64,000 bases of DNA from Marinococcus halotolerans DSM 16375 (GTDB lineage Bacteria; Bacillota; Bacilli; Bacillales; Marinococcaceae). The position numbers and the translations under genes were made by a program. The stretch is from assembly GCF_000420725.1 (NCBI RefSeq), contig NZ_ATVM01000012.1:1-64000 (forward strand), written 5' to 3'. Shown in pieces: positions 1 through 8,202 of the stretch. The notes below the pieces were generated by a model. It made no database searches and had not been told where the DNA came from. It was given only the letters and a program-made list of their open reading frames with translations. How positions within the stretch are numbered: the stretch's first letter is position 1; every line of letters starts with the position of its first letter.

Positions 1-272
1 AGTACACCTCGCGCGGCTTTAAAGCCATCGTAGAGGCCCACGGCTTGGATCACAGCATGTCGCGGGTGTCCCGATGTCTGGACAACGGGCCCATGGAAGG
101 GTTTTTTGGCACGCTGAAATGCGAGGAATACTATCTGCCGGACTCGTTTTATGCCACCTATGAGGACCTGGTGGACGCGATTCGCCGCTATATCGGGTTT
201 TACAACCACCAGCGATACCAGGAACATTTAAACGGCTTGACCCCGATAGAATACCGGAATCAAGCCGCTTAA
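1..272 (+). CDS. IS3-family transposase (OrfB), C-terminal fragment cut by window edge
   Basis: The reading frame is open from base 3 (Y-T-S-R-G-F-K...) with no start inside the window, so the gene begins upstream. It carries the end of the DDE integrase core of IS3/IS150-type transposases: S-R-x-x-x-C-L-D-N-G-P-M-E-G-F-F-G-T-L-K, in which the E of M-E-G-F-F is the expected third catalytic acidic residue. The tail (YNHQRYQEHLNGLTPIEYR) is typical of the family. About 90 residues are visible of an expected 270-300. It is followed by a terminal inverted repeat, so this is the right end of an insertion sequence; whether the whole element is intact cannot be seen. Confidence 0.9.
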   Translation, partial: YTSRGFKAIVEAHGLDHSMSRVSRCLDNGPMEGFFGTLKCEEYYLPDSFYATYEDLVDAIRRYIGFYNHQRYQEHLNGLTPIEYRNQAA

Positions 273-291
273 GAGTTTTACTTATTTTCAT

Positions 292-316
292 TGTCTACTT
301 GACGGGGGTCAGTTCA
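292..316. repeat. Terminal inverted repeat (right end) of the IS3-family element
   Basis: Read on the minus strand the segment begins TGAACTGACCCCCGTCAAGT. IS3/IS150-group elements typically start with TGA/TGT followed by an ACTGACCCC-like block. It lies 19 bases after the transposase stop, where the IS end is expected. The partner repeat and any target duplication lie outside the window. Confidence 0.75.
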
Positions 317-337
317 CTAAGCTCTGCCTCTTTTTTA

Positions 338-2755
338 TTATGAAATTTTCATCCGCTGCAGGCGCAGGGCATTCAGTACAACAGAAACTGAGCTGAACGC
401 CATGGCTGCACCGGCCACCCACGGAGCGAGTAGTCCGATGGCAGCGATAGGAATGCCGACGGAATTATACACAAACGCAAAGAATAAATTTTCTTTGATG
501 TTTTTCATCGTTGCCCGGCTCATGAGTACAGCATCTGCTGCGCTGTTTAAATCCCCGCGCATCAGCGTAATGTCCGCTGCCTCCACGGCGATGTCCGTGC
601 CTGTGCCAACAGCCATGCCGATATCAGCGGTCGCAAGCGCCGGTGCATCGTTAATTCCGTCTCCGACCATGGCGACGCGCCGTCCTTCACGCTGCAGCCG
701 TGTTACTTCGCTGCTTTTCTGTTCAGGAAGTACGCGCGCAATCACACGGTCAATCCCTACTTCTGCTGCAATGGCGCGGGCCGTTTTCTCGTTATCACCG
801 GTAATCATCACGACTTCAAGCCCAGCCGCCTGCATGCGTTCCACTGCCCGTCTGGATGTCTCTTTCACTGTATCAGCGACGGCAATCCAGCCGGCAAAGC
901 GGTCGTTTACCGCCACTCCCATAACTGTTTTACCTTGATCCTCCAGTGTTTCGTTTTCCGCTCCTTCCGGAACACCTTCCACACGGCGCTCCGCCAGCCA
1001 GGCACTCGTCCCAACTGCTATAGTACCGGCGTCTGTAACTGCGAGCACTCCTTTGCCGGGAATTGCTTCAAACGAAGAAGCAGGCTGCAGAGTAAGATTT
1101 TTCTGCGCCGCATCCTGGACAATCGCCTGAGCCAGCGCATGCTCGGAGGACTGCTCCGCTCCAGCAGCGTGCCTCAGCAGCTCCTGCTCCGTCCAGTCCG
1201 GACCCGGTACAATATCTGTCACTGCCGGCTCTCCTTTTGTAATCGTACCGGTTTTATCGAGCAGAATGGTTTCCACTGCCCCGGTGCTTTCCAGGTACTG
1301 CCCGCCTTTAAACAGCACGCCGTTTTCAGCAGCTCTGCCGGAGCCCGCCATAATAGACGTCGGGGTTGCCAGGCCGAGCGCACATGGGCAGGCAATAACA
1401 AGAATGGCAATAGTCGGCAGGAGCGCTGCTTCAAGCGATCCGGGCTGCACAAAAAGGATCCAGGTGAGAAAGGTCAATAGCGCGATGCCGATTACAATCG
1501 GCACGAACACTCCGGATACGCGGTCGGCGAGGCGCTGAATCTCCGCCTTACCGCCCTGGGCTTCTTCGACGACCCGCACAATCTGGGACAGCGCCGTGTC
1601 CCTGCCGACCCGGGTGGCGCGCATGCGGATACGCCCGTTTCCATTCACCGTCGCACCAATCACCGTGTCTCCCGTGTCTTTTTCCACCGGAATACTTTCA
1701 CCCGTAAGCATGGATTCATCCACAGACGAGCGGCCGTCTATGACCTCCCCGTCCACCGGCACCCTGGCTCCCGGCTTCACGTGGACAATGTCGCCCTCCT
1801 GGACGTCTTCGCTCTTTATTTCTGTTACTTCTCCGTTTCGTTCCACCAGGGCGGTTTCAGCTTTTAACGAGAGCAGTGATTTAATCGCGCGCGAGGTCCG
1901 TCCCTTCGCTTTCGCTTCAAACCACTTGCCAAGAAGAATAAGGGTAATGATCACTGCTGACGTTTCAAAATACAGCCCTTCGGATGCATTGCCTGTCAGC
2001 ACAAAATACAGGCTGTAAAAATAGGCAGCCGAGGTTCCGAGGGCGACCAGCACATCCATATTGGCGCTGCCGCTCCGAAGTGATTTATAGGCGCTCCGGT
2101 AAAACGTGGAGCCGATGATAAACTGAACCGGCGTCGCAATGCCTAACTGAACCCATGGATTCATCAATACTTCCGGGGACCAGAGAAAGGACAGAAATCC
2201 GAAATGGGATACCATCGTCCATACAAGCGGAAGGGTTAAAAGCGCAGAAATCAGCAGCTGCCATCCTTTTTTCTGCTGTTCTTTTTCTCTCGGGTCCTCC
2301 GTCTCTTCCTCGGTGCGTTCGGTTAACCCGTACCCTAATTTGTCTACTGCCTGTTCCATCTCCTCTACAGAAACTTCCCCGTCCAGATAGTGGACCGTGG
2401 CACGCTCCATCGCCAGGTTGACGGTGGCTTCCGACACTCCGGGTAGTTTATTCAGCTTCTTTTCTACCCGGTTGGCACAGGCTGCACATGTCATTCCGGA
2501 GACGTCAAACACTGCTTCACTGCGGCGTATACTGTAGCCGCTCTGTTCTACTTTTTCTTCCATGTCATGCGGCGATACTTCACCTGGATCATACTGCACC
2601 GAAAGCTGTTCGGTCGTTAAGTTAACGGAGGCTTCTGAAACCCCCTCCATTTTCCCCACCTGCTTTTCAATCCTTCGGGAGCATGCCGCACAGGTCATGC
2701 CCTCCACAGACGCGTTCCAGTGGGAAAGGTTGTTATTGGTTTTCTGCTTTTCCAT
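338..2755 (-). CDS. copA: Cu(+)-exporting P1B-type ATPase CopA
   Basis: Membrane pump that expels Cu(I) using ATP. Two N-terminal heavy-metal-associated domains each carry a GMTCAAC motif (about residues 20 and 88). Then come membrane helices, the actuator TGES loop, the CPC metal site (IACPCALG), the phosphorylation site DKTGT, and [10 protein letters not shown]. The last two helices contain the YN and M-x-SS residues expected for Cu(I) pumps. About 805 residues, usual for Bacillus CopA. I chose the ATG at 2755 because GAGG lies 7 bases upstream; the GTG at 2761 is too close to it. The nucleotide-binding domain reads SEHALA where the family has SEHPLA. It has its own CsoR-like promoter (2784-2816), separate from copZ. 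Confidence 0.96.
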   Translation of the reverse strand: MEKQKTNNNLSHWNASVEGMTCAACSRRIEKQVGKMEGVSEASVNLTTEQLSVQYDPGEVSPHDMEEKVEQSGYSIRRSEAVFDVSGMTCAACANRVEKKLNKLPGVSEATVNLAMERATVHYLDGEVSVEEMEQAVDKLGYGLTERTEEETEDPREKEQQKKGWQLLISALLTLPLVWTMVSHFGFLSFLWSPEVLMNPWVQLGIATPVQFIIGSTFYRSAYKSLRSGSANMDVLVALGTSAAYFYSLYFVLTGNASEGLYFETSAVIITLILLGKWFEAKAKGRTSRAIKSLLSLKAETALVERNGEVTEIKSEDVQEGDIVHVKPGARVPVDGEVIDGRSSVDESMLTGESIPVEKDTGDTVIGATVNGNGRIRMRATRVGRDTALSQIVRVVEEAQGGKAEIQRLADRVSGVFVPIVIGIALLTFLTWILFVQPGSLEAALLPTIAILVIACPCALGLATPTSIMAGSGRAAENGVLFKGGQYLESTGAVETILLDKTGTITKGEPAVTDIVPGPDWTEQELLRHAAGAEQSSEHALAQAIVQDAAQKNLTLQPASSFEAIPGKGVLAVTDAGTIAVGTSAWLAERRVEGVPEGAENETLEDQGKTVMGVAVNDRFAGWIAVADTVKETSRRAVERMQAAGLEVVMITGDNEKTARAIAAEVGIDRVIARVLPEQKSSEVTRLQREGRRVAMVGDGINDAPALATADIGMAVGTGTDIAVEAADITLMRGDLNSAADAVLMSRATMKNIKENLFFAFVYNSVGIPIAAIGLLAPWVAGAAMAFSSVSVVLNALRLQRMKIS

Positions 2756-2783
2756 ACCCACACCTCATTTCCATCGCAGGCTT

Positions 2784-2816
2784 TCCTCTAATATTATACC
2801 CCCGTATAGTATTTAG
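2784..2816 (-). promoter_or_regulatory. Candidate copA promoter with CsoR operator
   Basis: On the minus strand the motif ATACTATACGGGGGTAT is followed directly by AATATT, giving a -10-like TAATAT; TTGCTA 17 bases upstream could be the -35. The 17-base ATAC-N9-GTAT block has the same length and ends as the copZ operator and is G-rich in the middle, as in CsoR sites. Assignment is by this similarity and by position; binding was not shown. Confidence 0.65.
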
Positions 2817-2830
2817 CAAACAAAAACTGT

Positions 2831-2864
2831 GATAAAAAAGCGGATCGTGCAGCCACGATCCGCT
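2831..2864 (-). terminator. Rho-independent terminator after copZ
   Basis: Perfect 11-bp stem AGCGGATCGTG/CACGATCCGCT with a 4-base loop, followed on the minus strand by a run of T. It separates copZ from copA, which has its own promoter. Confidence 0.85.
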
Positions 2865-2877
2865 CCTTCTTACTTAT

Positions 2878-3090
2878 TTACGCAGATACAACATCGTATC
2901 CCTGGTCATCTATCGCTTCATCAATATCTTTTCGCGAGGTTACTTCTGGATCGTATTCTACGTCTACGGCTCCAGTATCAAGGTTTACTTTTACATTGGA
3001 AACGCCCTGCAGTTCACCAACGCCGCCCTCTACCGCAGAGACACAGTGGCCACAGCTCATTCCTTCTACCTGGATCGTTTCTTTTTTCAT
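2878..3090 (-). CDS. copZ: Copper chaperone CopZ
   Basis: A 70-residue single heavy-metal-associated domain. The Cu(I)-binding motif GMSCGHC puts the two Cys at residues 13 and 16. In the family it carries Cu(I) in the cytoplasm and hands it to CopA. The B. subtilis protein is 69 residues. I chose the ATG at 3090 (MKKETIQ) because AAAGG sits 9 bases upstream; the in-frame ATG three codons earlier overlaps that ribosome site. It is transcribed from a strong promoter whose spacer is the CsoR operator, and ends in its own terminator. Confidence 0.95.
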   Translation of the reverse strand: MKKETIQVEGMSCGHCVSAVEGGVGELQGVSNVKVNLDTGAVDVEYDPEVTSRKDIDEAIDDQGYDVVSA

Positions 3091-3116
3091 TTTAACCATC
3101 CTTTCTGTACCCTCAT

Positions 3117-3145
3117 TGTATAATACACCGCAGGGGTATTGTCAA
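3117..3145 (-). promoter_or_regulatory. copZ promoter with CsoR operator in the spacer
   Basis: On the minus strand: TTGACA (3140-3145), a 17-base spacer ATACCCCTGCGGTGTAT (3123-3139), then TATACA (3117-3122). The spacer is an ATAC/GTAT inverted repeat with a G/C core, the form of CsoR operators, so bound repressor would lie between -35 and -10. Confidence 0.85.
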
Positions 3146-3148
3146 AAA

Positions 3149-3442
3149 TCACTTCATCATCCGCCGCATAACGGTCATCAGCTCTTCAATGGATTCTTCG
3201 CCTTCACCGTCTTTAATTGCATTTGCCACGCAGTGCGAGGTGTGGTCCTCCATTAATGCCAGTGACACTTTATTGGTCGCCGACTGAATGGCTGCAATCT
3301 GGTTTAAAATATCCACACAGTAGCGATCGTTTTCCACCATATCGTGAACGCCGCGCACCTGTCCTTCAATGCGCTTTAATCGATTCAGCATTTGTTGTTT
3401 ATTAGGTTGGACGGTCCTTTTGTTGCCTGAAGCATGCTCCAT
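3149..3442 (-). CDS. csoR: Copper-sensing transcriptional repressor CsoR
   Basis: A 97-residue all-helical repressor of the CsoR/RcnR family. The Cu(I) ligands are visible as Cys42, His67 and Cys71 with the exact C-x24-H-x3-C spacing of copper sensors. In the family, apo-CsoR represses copZA and releases DNA on binding Cu(I). I chose the ATG at 3442, 8 bases after AAGGAG; the upstream in-frame GTG overlaps that site. The gene lies directly upstream of copZ on the same strand, and CsoR-like sites precede both copZ and copA. Confidence 0.95.
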   Translation of the reverse strand: MEHASGNKRTVQPNKQQMLNRLKRIEGQVRGVHDMVENDRYCVDILNQIAAIQSATNKVSLALMEDHTSHCVANAIKDGEGEESIEELMTVMRRMMK

Positions 3443-3568
3443 ACTGTCCACTCCTTCTTATCGCTTATTTACCGCTAGTTTACTAGGTAGAGCGGTTTTA
3501 ATCAATTTTTACGATTCATAGAAAAGCCCTGTTTTTTGTTTTAATTTTTAAAAATTTTCAATTTAGGG

Positions 3569-3597
3569 TTGCGTTAAATGAAAGCGTTTTCTATAAT
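3569..3597 (+). promoter_or_regulatory. LacI-gene promoter with cre site in the spacer
   Basis: TTGCGT (3569-3574), 17-base spacer, TATAAT (3592-3597). The spacer carries TGAAAGCGTTTTCT (3579-3592), which fits the Bacillus cre consensus TGWAARCGYTWWCW at every position. CcpA-mediated catabolite repression of the regulator is therefore likely. Confidence 0.8.
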
Positions 3598-3609
3598 AAA
3601 GTCATTCTT

Positions 3610-3623
3610 CCAAAACGTTTCGG
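3610..3623. promoter_or_regulatory. Operator for the local LacI regulator, copy 1
   Basis: CCAAAACGTTTCGG differs by one base from the perfect palindrome CCGAAACGTTTCGG found before the substrate-binding-protein gene. It lies between the promoter and the start codon of the LacI gene, which suggests autoregulation. Confidence 0.65.
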
Positions 3624-3632
3624 AGGCTGATC

Positions 3633-4646
3633 ATGAATACTATCAAAGATATCGCCAAAGCAGCCGGCGTTTCCGTCACCACTGTTTCAAGAGCCTTAAA
3701 TGGATACAGCGATGTCAATGAACAGACGCGCCAACGTATTCAGGAGGTCGCTGAACAGCTCGACTATGCGCCAAACCATATTGCCCGCGGCCTCGTTATG
3801 AATCGTTCGAAGACAATTGGGCTTTTAACCTCCCAATCCTTTCCTTCCAATCCGAAGGATACGTTCACACTTGATATTCTGGCCGGCGTAAACGAATACG
3901 CCAACGAATGCGGCTATGACCTCATCTTATTTCAATCCCGTCCCGCCGGAGACCGTACGTATTATCAAATGTGCCGGGAACGGCAGCTCGAAGGAGTAAT
4001 CACCCAGAACCTTCCCCATGACCACTCTGCCACTGAGCAGCTCGCAGCTACCGGACTGCCATGCGTGTTTATCGATAATCAGGTGGACAGCGGTAACGCA
4101 AGCTTTGTCACCACCGACAACGCAGACGGCGCCCGGCAGGCGCTGGTACATTTGATCAGCCTCGGTCATGAGCATATCGCATTTATGAACGGCCATCATT
4201 ACGCCTACGTATCCAGGGAGCGACGGAAAGGCTACGAAGAAACACTCCGGGAATTCAACCTGCCCTACCGTGAGGAATACATACGGGAGGCTGCCTTTGA
4301 TGAAAAAATGGCAGAGCAGGAAGCGCTCGGGCTGCTTCAGGCCCACCCGCACATTACGGCCGTCTTTTGCGCAAGTGACCTGATGGCTCATGGCGTCATG
4401 CGGGCAGCACATCAGCTTGGATATGCGCTGCCGCAGGATCTGTCCATTATCGGCTTTGACGACCTGGTGCTCGCGGAGTACTTTTCACCCCCGCTTACGA
4501 CCGTTCATCAGGACAGGTACACATTAGGTCGCAAAGCCTGCGAATTACTTATTGATAAGATTGAAGGGAGAAAAACTCCCGCCAGTCTGGTAATTCCTGC
4601 GTCACTGACCGTCCGGGAATCCACCAGTCCCCCGGGGATCAAGTAA
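3633..4646 (+). CDS. LacI-family transcriptional regulator of the adjacent sugar ABC transporter
   Basis: 337 residues. The N-terminal helix-turn-helix (TIKDIAKAAGVSVTTVSRALN) and hinge (NHIARGLVMNRSKTIGLL) are followed by a periplasmic-binding-protein-like sensor domain. It heads a same-strand cluster with an ABC importer and two sugar enzymes, so it probably senses the imported sugar or a product. Near-identical 14-bp operators lie 10 bases before its start and upstream of the binding-protein gene. The ligand cannot be read from sequence. Confidence 0.93.
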   Translation: MNTIKDIAKAAGVSVTTVSRALNGYSDVNEQTRQRIQEVAEQLDYAPNHIARGLVMNRSKTIGLLTSQSFPSNPKDTFTLDILAGVNEYANECGYDLILFQSRPAGDRTYYQMCRERQLEGVITQNLPHDHSATEQLAATGLPCVFIDNQVDSGNASFVTTDNADGARQALVHLISLGHEHIAFMNGHHYAYVSRERRKGYEETLREFNLPYREEYIREAAFDEKMAEQEALGLLQAHPHITAVFCASDLMAHGVMRAAHQLGYALPQDLSIIGFDDLVLAEYFSPPLTTVHQDRYTLGRKACELLIDKIEGRKTPASLVIPASLTVRESTSPPGIK

Positions 4647-4671
4647 TTTTTTCTTTACTTCTCCCCGCCAT

Positions 4672-4705
4672 CCGAAACGTTTCGGGCATTTTGAAATCGA
4701 TTTCA
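4672..4705 (+). promoter_or_regulatory. Tandem operators (LacI site and cre) before the ABC operon
   Basis: CCGAAACGTTTCGG (4672-4685) is a perfect 14-bp palindrome matching the copy at 3610. TGAAATCGATTTCA (4692-4705) is another perfect palindrome that fits the relaxed cre consensus TGWAANCGNTNWCA. The pair suggests specific induction plus CcpA control of the importer genes. Confidence 0.7.
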
Positions 4706-4722
4706 CATAAGGAGGAATAGGC

Positions 4723-5982
4723 ATGAAAAAAGCTGCAGCCGTTACAGGAGCGTTTATAATGCTCGCCGGATGTTCAACTGCGGACATCTCCCCCACCGCT
4801 GAGGACGAAGTTACGATTACGTACGCCCGCGGTGTGGATACGACCAACGCGACAGATGCCACGATCAAGGCATTTGAAGAAGAGCATCCAAATATCAATG
4901 TGGAGGTCCGGGAGATGCCGCCGGATACAGGCGAACAGCATAACCAGTACGCCACGATTTTAAGCAGCGGCAGTGATGAAATCGATGTGTTTGCCGCTGA
5001 CGTCGTCTGGCCGGCAGAATTTGCCCAGGCCGGCTATGCACTTCCGCTCGACCGCCTGATTGAAAGGGATAACGTTGATATTGACGCTCATTTTCCGGCT
5101 ACCATTGAATCCACTTCCTATAACGGCCGGCAGTTTGCCATGCCAGCTTACACAGATGCCGGTCTTCTGTTTTACCGGAAGGATATCGTAGACGAACCGC
5201 CGGAAACGTGGGAAGAGCTTGAAACGATGGCTGCAGATCTTCAGGGCGAGGAAGGCACGTCCTTTGGCTACGCGATGCAGGCTTCCCAGTATGAAGGACT
5301 TGTCACCAACGCTATTGAATACATTGGCGCCTATGGCGGCCAGATCATTAATGAAAACCAGGAGGTAGTCGTTAATTCCCCCGAGGCTATTGAAGGCATT
5401 CAAAAAATGATCGATGTGACCCAGTCTGACTTTGTGCCTAATAATATTTTAAATTTCCAGGAAATAGAAACGGAAAACGCATTTATCAATGGTAACACCG
5501 TCTTTGCCAGGAACTGGCCGTATCTGCTATCCACCTCGACCGATCCGGAAATATCCAACATCCCAGATAATGTCGGCTTCACCACGCTTCCGTCCGGAAG
5601 CGATGGCACTGCCTCTGCACTTGGCGGATGGACCACGATGATCAATAAAAATTCTGAAGAGGTCGAGGCTTCGTGGGAATTTGTAAAATTTATGTCCAGT
5701 GAACAGGGCCAGAAAATCGGTGCTCTCGAAGGCAGCCGGGCTCCTACTATTGAGTCGTTATATGACGATGAAGACATCCAGGAGGCAAATGCTCTATTTG
5801 CGGATGATGCGTTCGTCGAAACGCTTCAAAATGCAGTTCCCCGTCCAGTGACGGCGGACTATCCGGAGGTTTCGGATATCATGCAGATTGAGCTTTCGCG
5901 TGCAGCAGCGGGTGAAATTACGGCTGAAGAAGCTGCTGCCAACCTGGAACGCAAATTGAGCGCCGTTTTGAATGAAGAATAA
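4723..5982 (+). CDS. Carbohydrate ABC transporter substrate-binding lipoprotein
   Basis: 419 residues. A lipoprotein signal (MKKAAAVTGAFIMLAGC, Cys17) anchors it outside the membrane. The mature part is a family-1 solute-binding protein (ITYARGVDTTNATDATIKAFEEEHPNI; LGGWTTMINKNS; EFVKFMSSEQGQ) that captures mono- or oligosaccharide for the two permeases downstream. It is rich in Asp and Glu, as expected for an exported protein of a salt-tolerant bacterium. The ribosome site is GGAGGAATAGGC before the ATG. The sugar is not known; the downstream enzymes suggest a glucoside-type sugar. Confidence 0.92.
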   Translation: MKKAAAVTGAFIMLAGCSTADISPTAEDEVTITYARGVDTTNATDATIKAFEEEHPNINVEVREMPPDTGEQHNQYATILSSGSDEIDVFAADVVWPAEFAQAGYALPLDRLIERDNVDIDAHFPATIESTSYNGRQFAMPAYTDAGLLFYRKDIVDEPPETWEELETMAADLQGEEGTSFGYAMQASQYEGLVTNAIEYIGAYGGQIINENQEVVVNSPEAIEGIQKMIDVTQSDFVPNNILNFQEIETENAFINGNTVFARNWPYLLSTSTDPEISNIPDNVGFTTLPSGSDGTASALGGWTTMINKNSEEVEASWEFVKFMSSEQGQKIGALEGSRAPTIESLYDDEDIQEANALFADDAFVETLQNAVPRPVTADYPEVSDIMQIELSRAAAGEITAEEAAANLERKLSAVLNEE

Positions 5983-6006
5983 TACGGATTCAAAGGAGGA
6001 AGCCCC

Positions 6007-7332
6007 ATGGCTGGAAAACCTGGACGCAAATTTCAATTAAACGAAAAACAATTAGGCTACGCAATGGTCGCCCCGGCGCTCGTTTTGATTCTTCTTGTCG
6101 TAATATGGCCCATTATGCTTTCCGGCTGGAACAGCCTGTTTGACTACCGGCTGAATGACCCGACCAAGTCGGAGCGTATTATGAGCGAAAGCCTGAATCT
6201 CGAAGAATACGCCGATAACCGGTACCTTGTCGAACAAAATGTTAACGAGTTAAGCGAAGCTTATCCGGAAGGGGAAGAGACGTTTAACGAAACCTGGGCG
6301 GTCGTCGAGGAGCATCATGAAGAACTCGTTGCCGAGGACGAAATGGCGGCAAGCTATCAGGAAGTTAACAGCATGCTCAATGACTACGAGCCGATCACAG
6401 ACGATAACCTGCGCATTCAGTCGATCGACGGCTCATGGGGCAGTGATTTTGAAGCCGCAATGGATGAACAAATTGAAGCCGTCAACTCCGTGCAGCAGCA
6501 GGCTGACGGTGATATCGCCCTGGAAATTGGCTATCTGGCCGCCCAGCTTGAAAACCTGCAGGGCTCGGTGCTGTCCCCGAACTTTGTCGGCCTGCAGAAT
6601 TACACGGATTATCTGTCGGATGGCCGGACCTGGACCGCTTTAACGAATACGACCTTCTTTACGATTGTTTCTGTCGGTGCTGAGCTGATCATCGGCCTTG
6701 GTGTCGCCCTGTTAATCAACCGGACCTTCAAAGGACGCGGCATCGTCCGGGCATCGGTCCTCGTTCCGTGGGCTATTCCAACAGCCGTGGCTGCCATGAT
6801 GTGGAGCTATCTATTCGACGGGCAGTCCGGGATCGTCGCCCACTATATGGCTGCCATCGGATTAATTTCCGACCCCGGCTCCCTTTTAACGACAGCGTCC
6901 GGCTCCATGTTTTCCATCATATTTGCCGACGTCTGGAAAACGACGCCTTACATGGCTCTCCTCCTGCTTGCCGGGCTGCAGACTATACCAAACACGCAGT
7001 ATGAAGCAGCGGAAGTGGACGGGGCCGGCAGAGTCCAGAAGTTTTTCTTTGTAACCCTGCCGCTGTTAAAGTCAGCAATTCTCGTGGCCCTGCTCTTCCG
7101 GACCCTTGATGCCTTCCGCGTGTTTGACCTGATTTACGTACTGACCGGCGGCGGTCCGGCAAACGCTACGGAATCGATTTCCGTCTTTGCCTACAAGGCC
7201 CTGTTTGAACAGCAGAACTTCGGTGCCGGCTCTGCCCTTTCCGTCATTGTATTTGTCTGTGTGGCCATCATCAGCTTTATCTTCGTCAAGCTGCTTGGTT
7301 CGGACCTGTTTCCGGAAAGAGCGAAAAAATAA
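6007..7332 (+). CDS. Sugar ABC transporter permease, MalF-like with long extracytoplasmic insert
   Basis: 441 residues, against about 290-310 for most sugar permeases of this class. TM1 (about residues 18-40) is followed by some 170 mostly acidic, hydrophilic residues before TM2. This matches in position the P2 loop of MalF, which contacts the binding protein. The cytoplasmic EAA loop (EAAEVDGAGRVQKFFFVTLPLL, near residue 335) is intact and docks the ATPase. It starts 24 bases after the binding-protein gene and pairs with the next permease. No ATP-binding subunit is encoded in the cluster. Confidence 0.92.
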   Translation: MAGKPGRKFQLNEKQLGYAMVAPALVLILLVVIWPIMLSGWNSLFDYRLNDPTKSERIMSESLNLEEYADNRYLVEQNVNELSEAYPEGEETFNETWAVVEEHHEELVAEDEMAASYQEVNSMLNDYEPITDDNLRIQSIDGSWGSDFEAAMDEQIEAVNSVQQQADGDIALEIGYLAAQLENLQGSVLSPNFVGLQNYTDYLSDGRTWTALTNTTFFTIVSVGAELIIGLGVALLINRTFKGRGIVRASVLVPWAIPTAVAAMMWSYLFDGQSGIVAHYMAAIGLISDPGSLLTTASGSMFSIIFADVWKTTPYMALLLLAGLQTIPNTQYEAAEVDGAGRVQKFFFVTLPLLKSAILVALLFRTLDAFRVFDLIYVLTGGGPANATESISVFAYKALFEQQNFGAGSALSVIVFVCVAIISFIFVKLLGSDLFPERAKK

Positions 7333-7351
7333 GTGGAAGGAGTGACTGTAC

Positions 7352-8173
7352 ATGCTTAAAAACCAAGCCGGTATCCGCTTTTATATTTTCCTGGCTATCT
7401 TCGTATTTCTCGTTATGTTTCCATTCATCTGGATCTTTTTAACATCCCTGAAGCCCCAGAATGAGCTCACATCGTTTGCATGGTTTACATCCAATGCTAC
7501 TCTTGAGTCGTACGCATCAGCGATTACGACGAGGCCGCTCTTTCGTTACATGCTCAACAGCTTTGTCGTTTCCGGCCTGACCACGGTTTTATCGCTCTTG
7601 ATTGCTTCGTTCACGGCCTATGCGGTTACGCGGCTGCCCATCCGCGGCAAGACTTTAATTTTAGGCCTCGTCCTGGCATCATCGATGTTTCCGCCAATTG
7701 CAATTTTGTCGCCAATCTTTAACTTTGTGACGGACACGGGACTTCGCAACAGCTATATCGGACTTGTTATCCCGTACATTACCATCAGCCTGCCGCTAGC
7801 TATCTGGATTCTGGCCACCTTTTTTCAAAAAATCCCGTGGGAGCTCGAAGAATCGGCCAAGCTGGACGGCGCTACGCCATTTCAGACGTACCGGCAGATC
7901 ATTCTGCCGCTCGCCACACCGGGTATCTTTACTACGGCAATTCTCGTTTTCGTCGCAGCCTGGAACGAATATCTTTTCGCCCTGGCTATCAATACCGCCG
8001 ATGCCTGGCGCACGATTCCGGTCGGCATCTCCTTCTATCAGAGTGAATACACAGTACCGTGGGGCGACATTTCCGCCGCTACTGTTATCGTCACCATCCC
8101 GATTGTCATTCTCGTTCTTATTTTCCAGCGACGGATTGTTTCCGGACTTACGAGCGGGTCAGTAAAAGAATAA
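7352..8173 (+). CDS. Sugar ABC transporter permease, MalG-like
   Basis: 273 residues with six membrane helices and a clear EAA loop (EESAKLDGATPFQTYRQIILPLA, around residue 165). It would form the heterodimeric channel with the preceding permease, 19 bases upstream. As in other Bacillus CUT1 systems, energising probably depends on a shared ATPase of the MsmX type encoded elsewhere; that is inference. Confidence 0.93.
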   Translation: MLKNQAGIRFYIFLAIFVFLVMFPFIWIFLTSLKPQNELTSFAWFTSNATLESYASAITTRPLFRYMLNSFVVSGLTTVLSLLIASFTAYAVTRLPIRGKTLILGLVLASSMFPPIAILSPIFNFVTDTGLRNSYIGLVIPYITISLPLAIWILATFFQKIPWELEESAKLDGATPFQTYRQIILPLATPGIFTTAILVFVAAWNEYLFALAINTADAWRTIPVGISFYQSEYTVPWGDISAATVIVTIPIVILVLIFQRRIVSGLTSGSVKE

Positions 8174-8202
8174 TCAACGTATATAAAAAGGAGTGGACTC
8201 CC

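Noticed and set aside
402-2816. Several plus-strand frames opposite copA
   Set aside because: They mirror the conserved copA codons, lack ribosome sites and resemble no family.
8059-8202. N-terminal extension of the Gfo/Idh gene into the permease gene
   Set aside because: The Rossmann motif starts right after the ATG at 8203, which has AAAAGGAG upstream.
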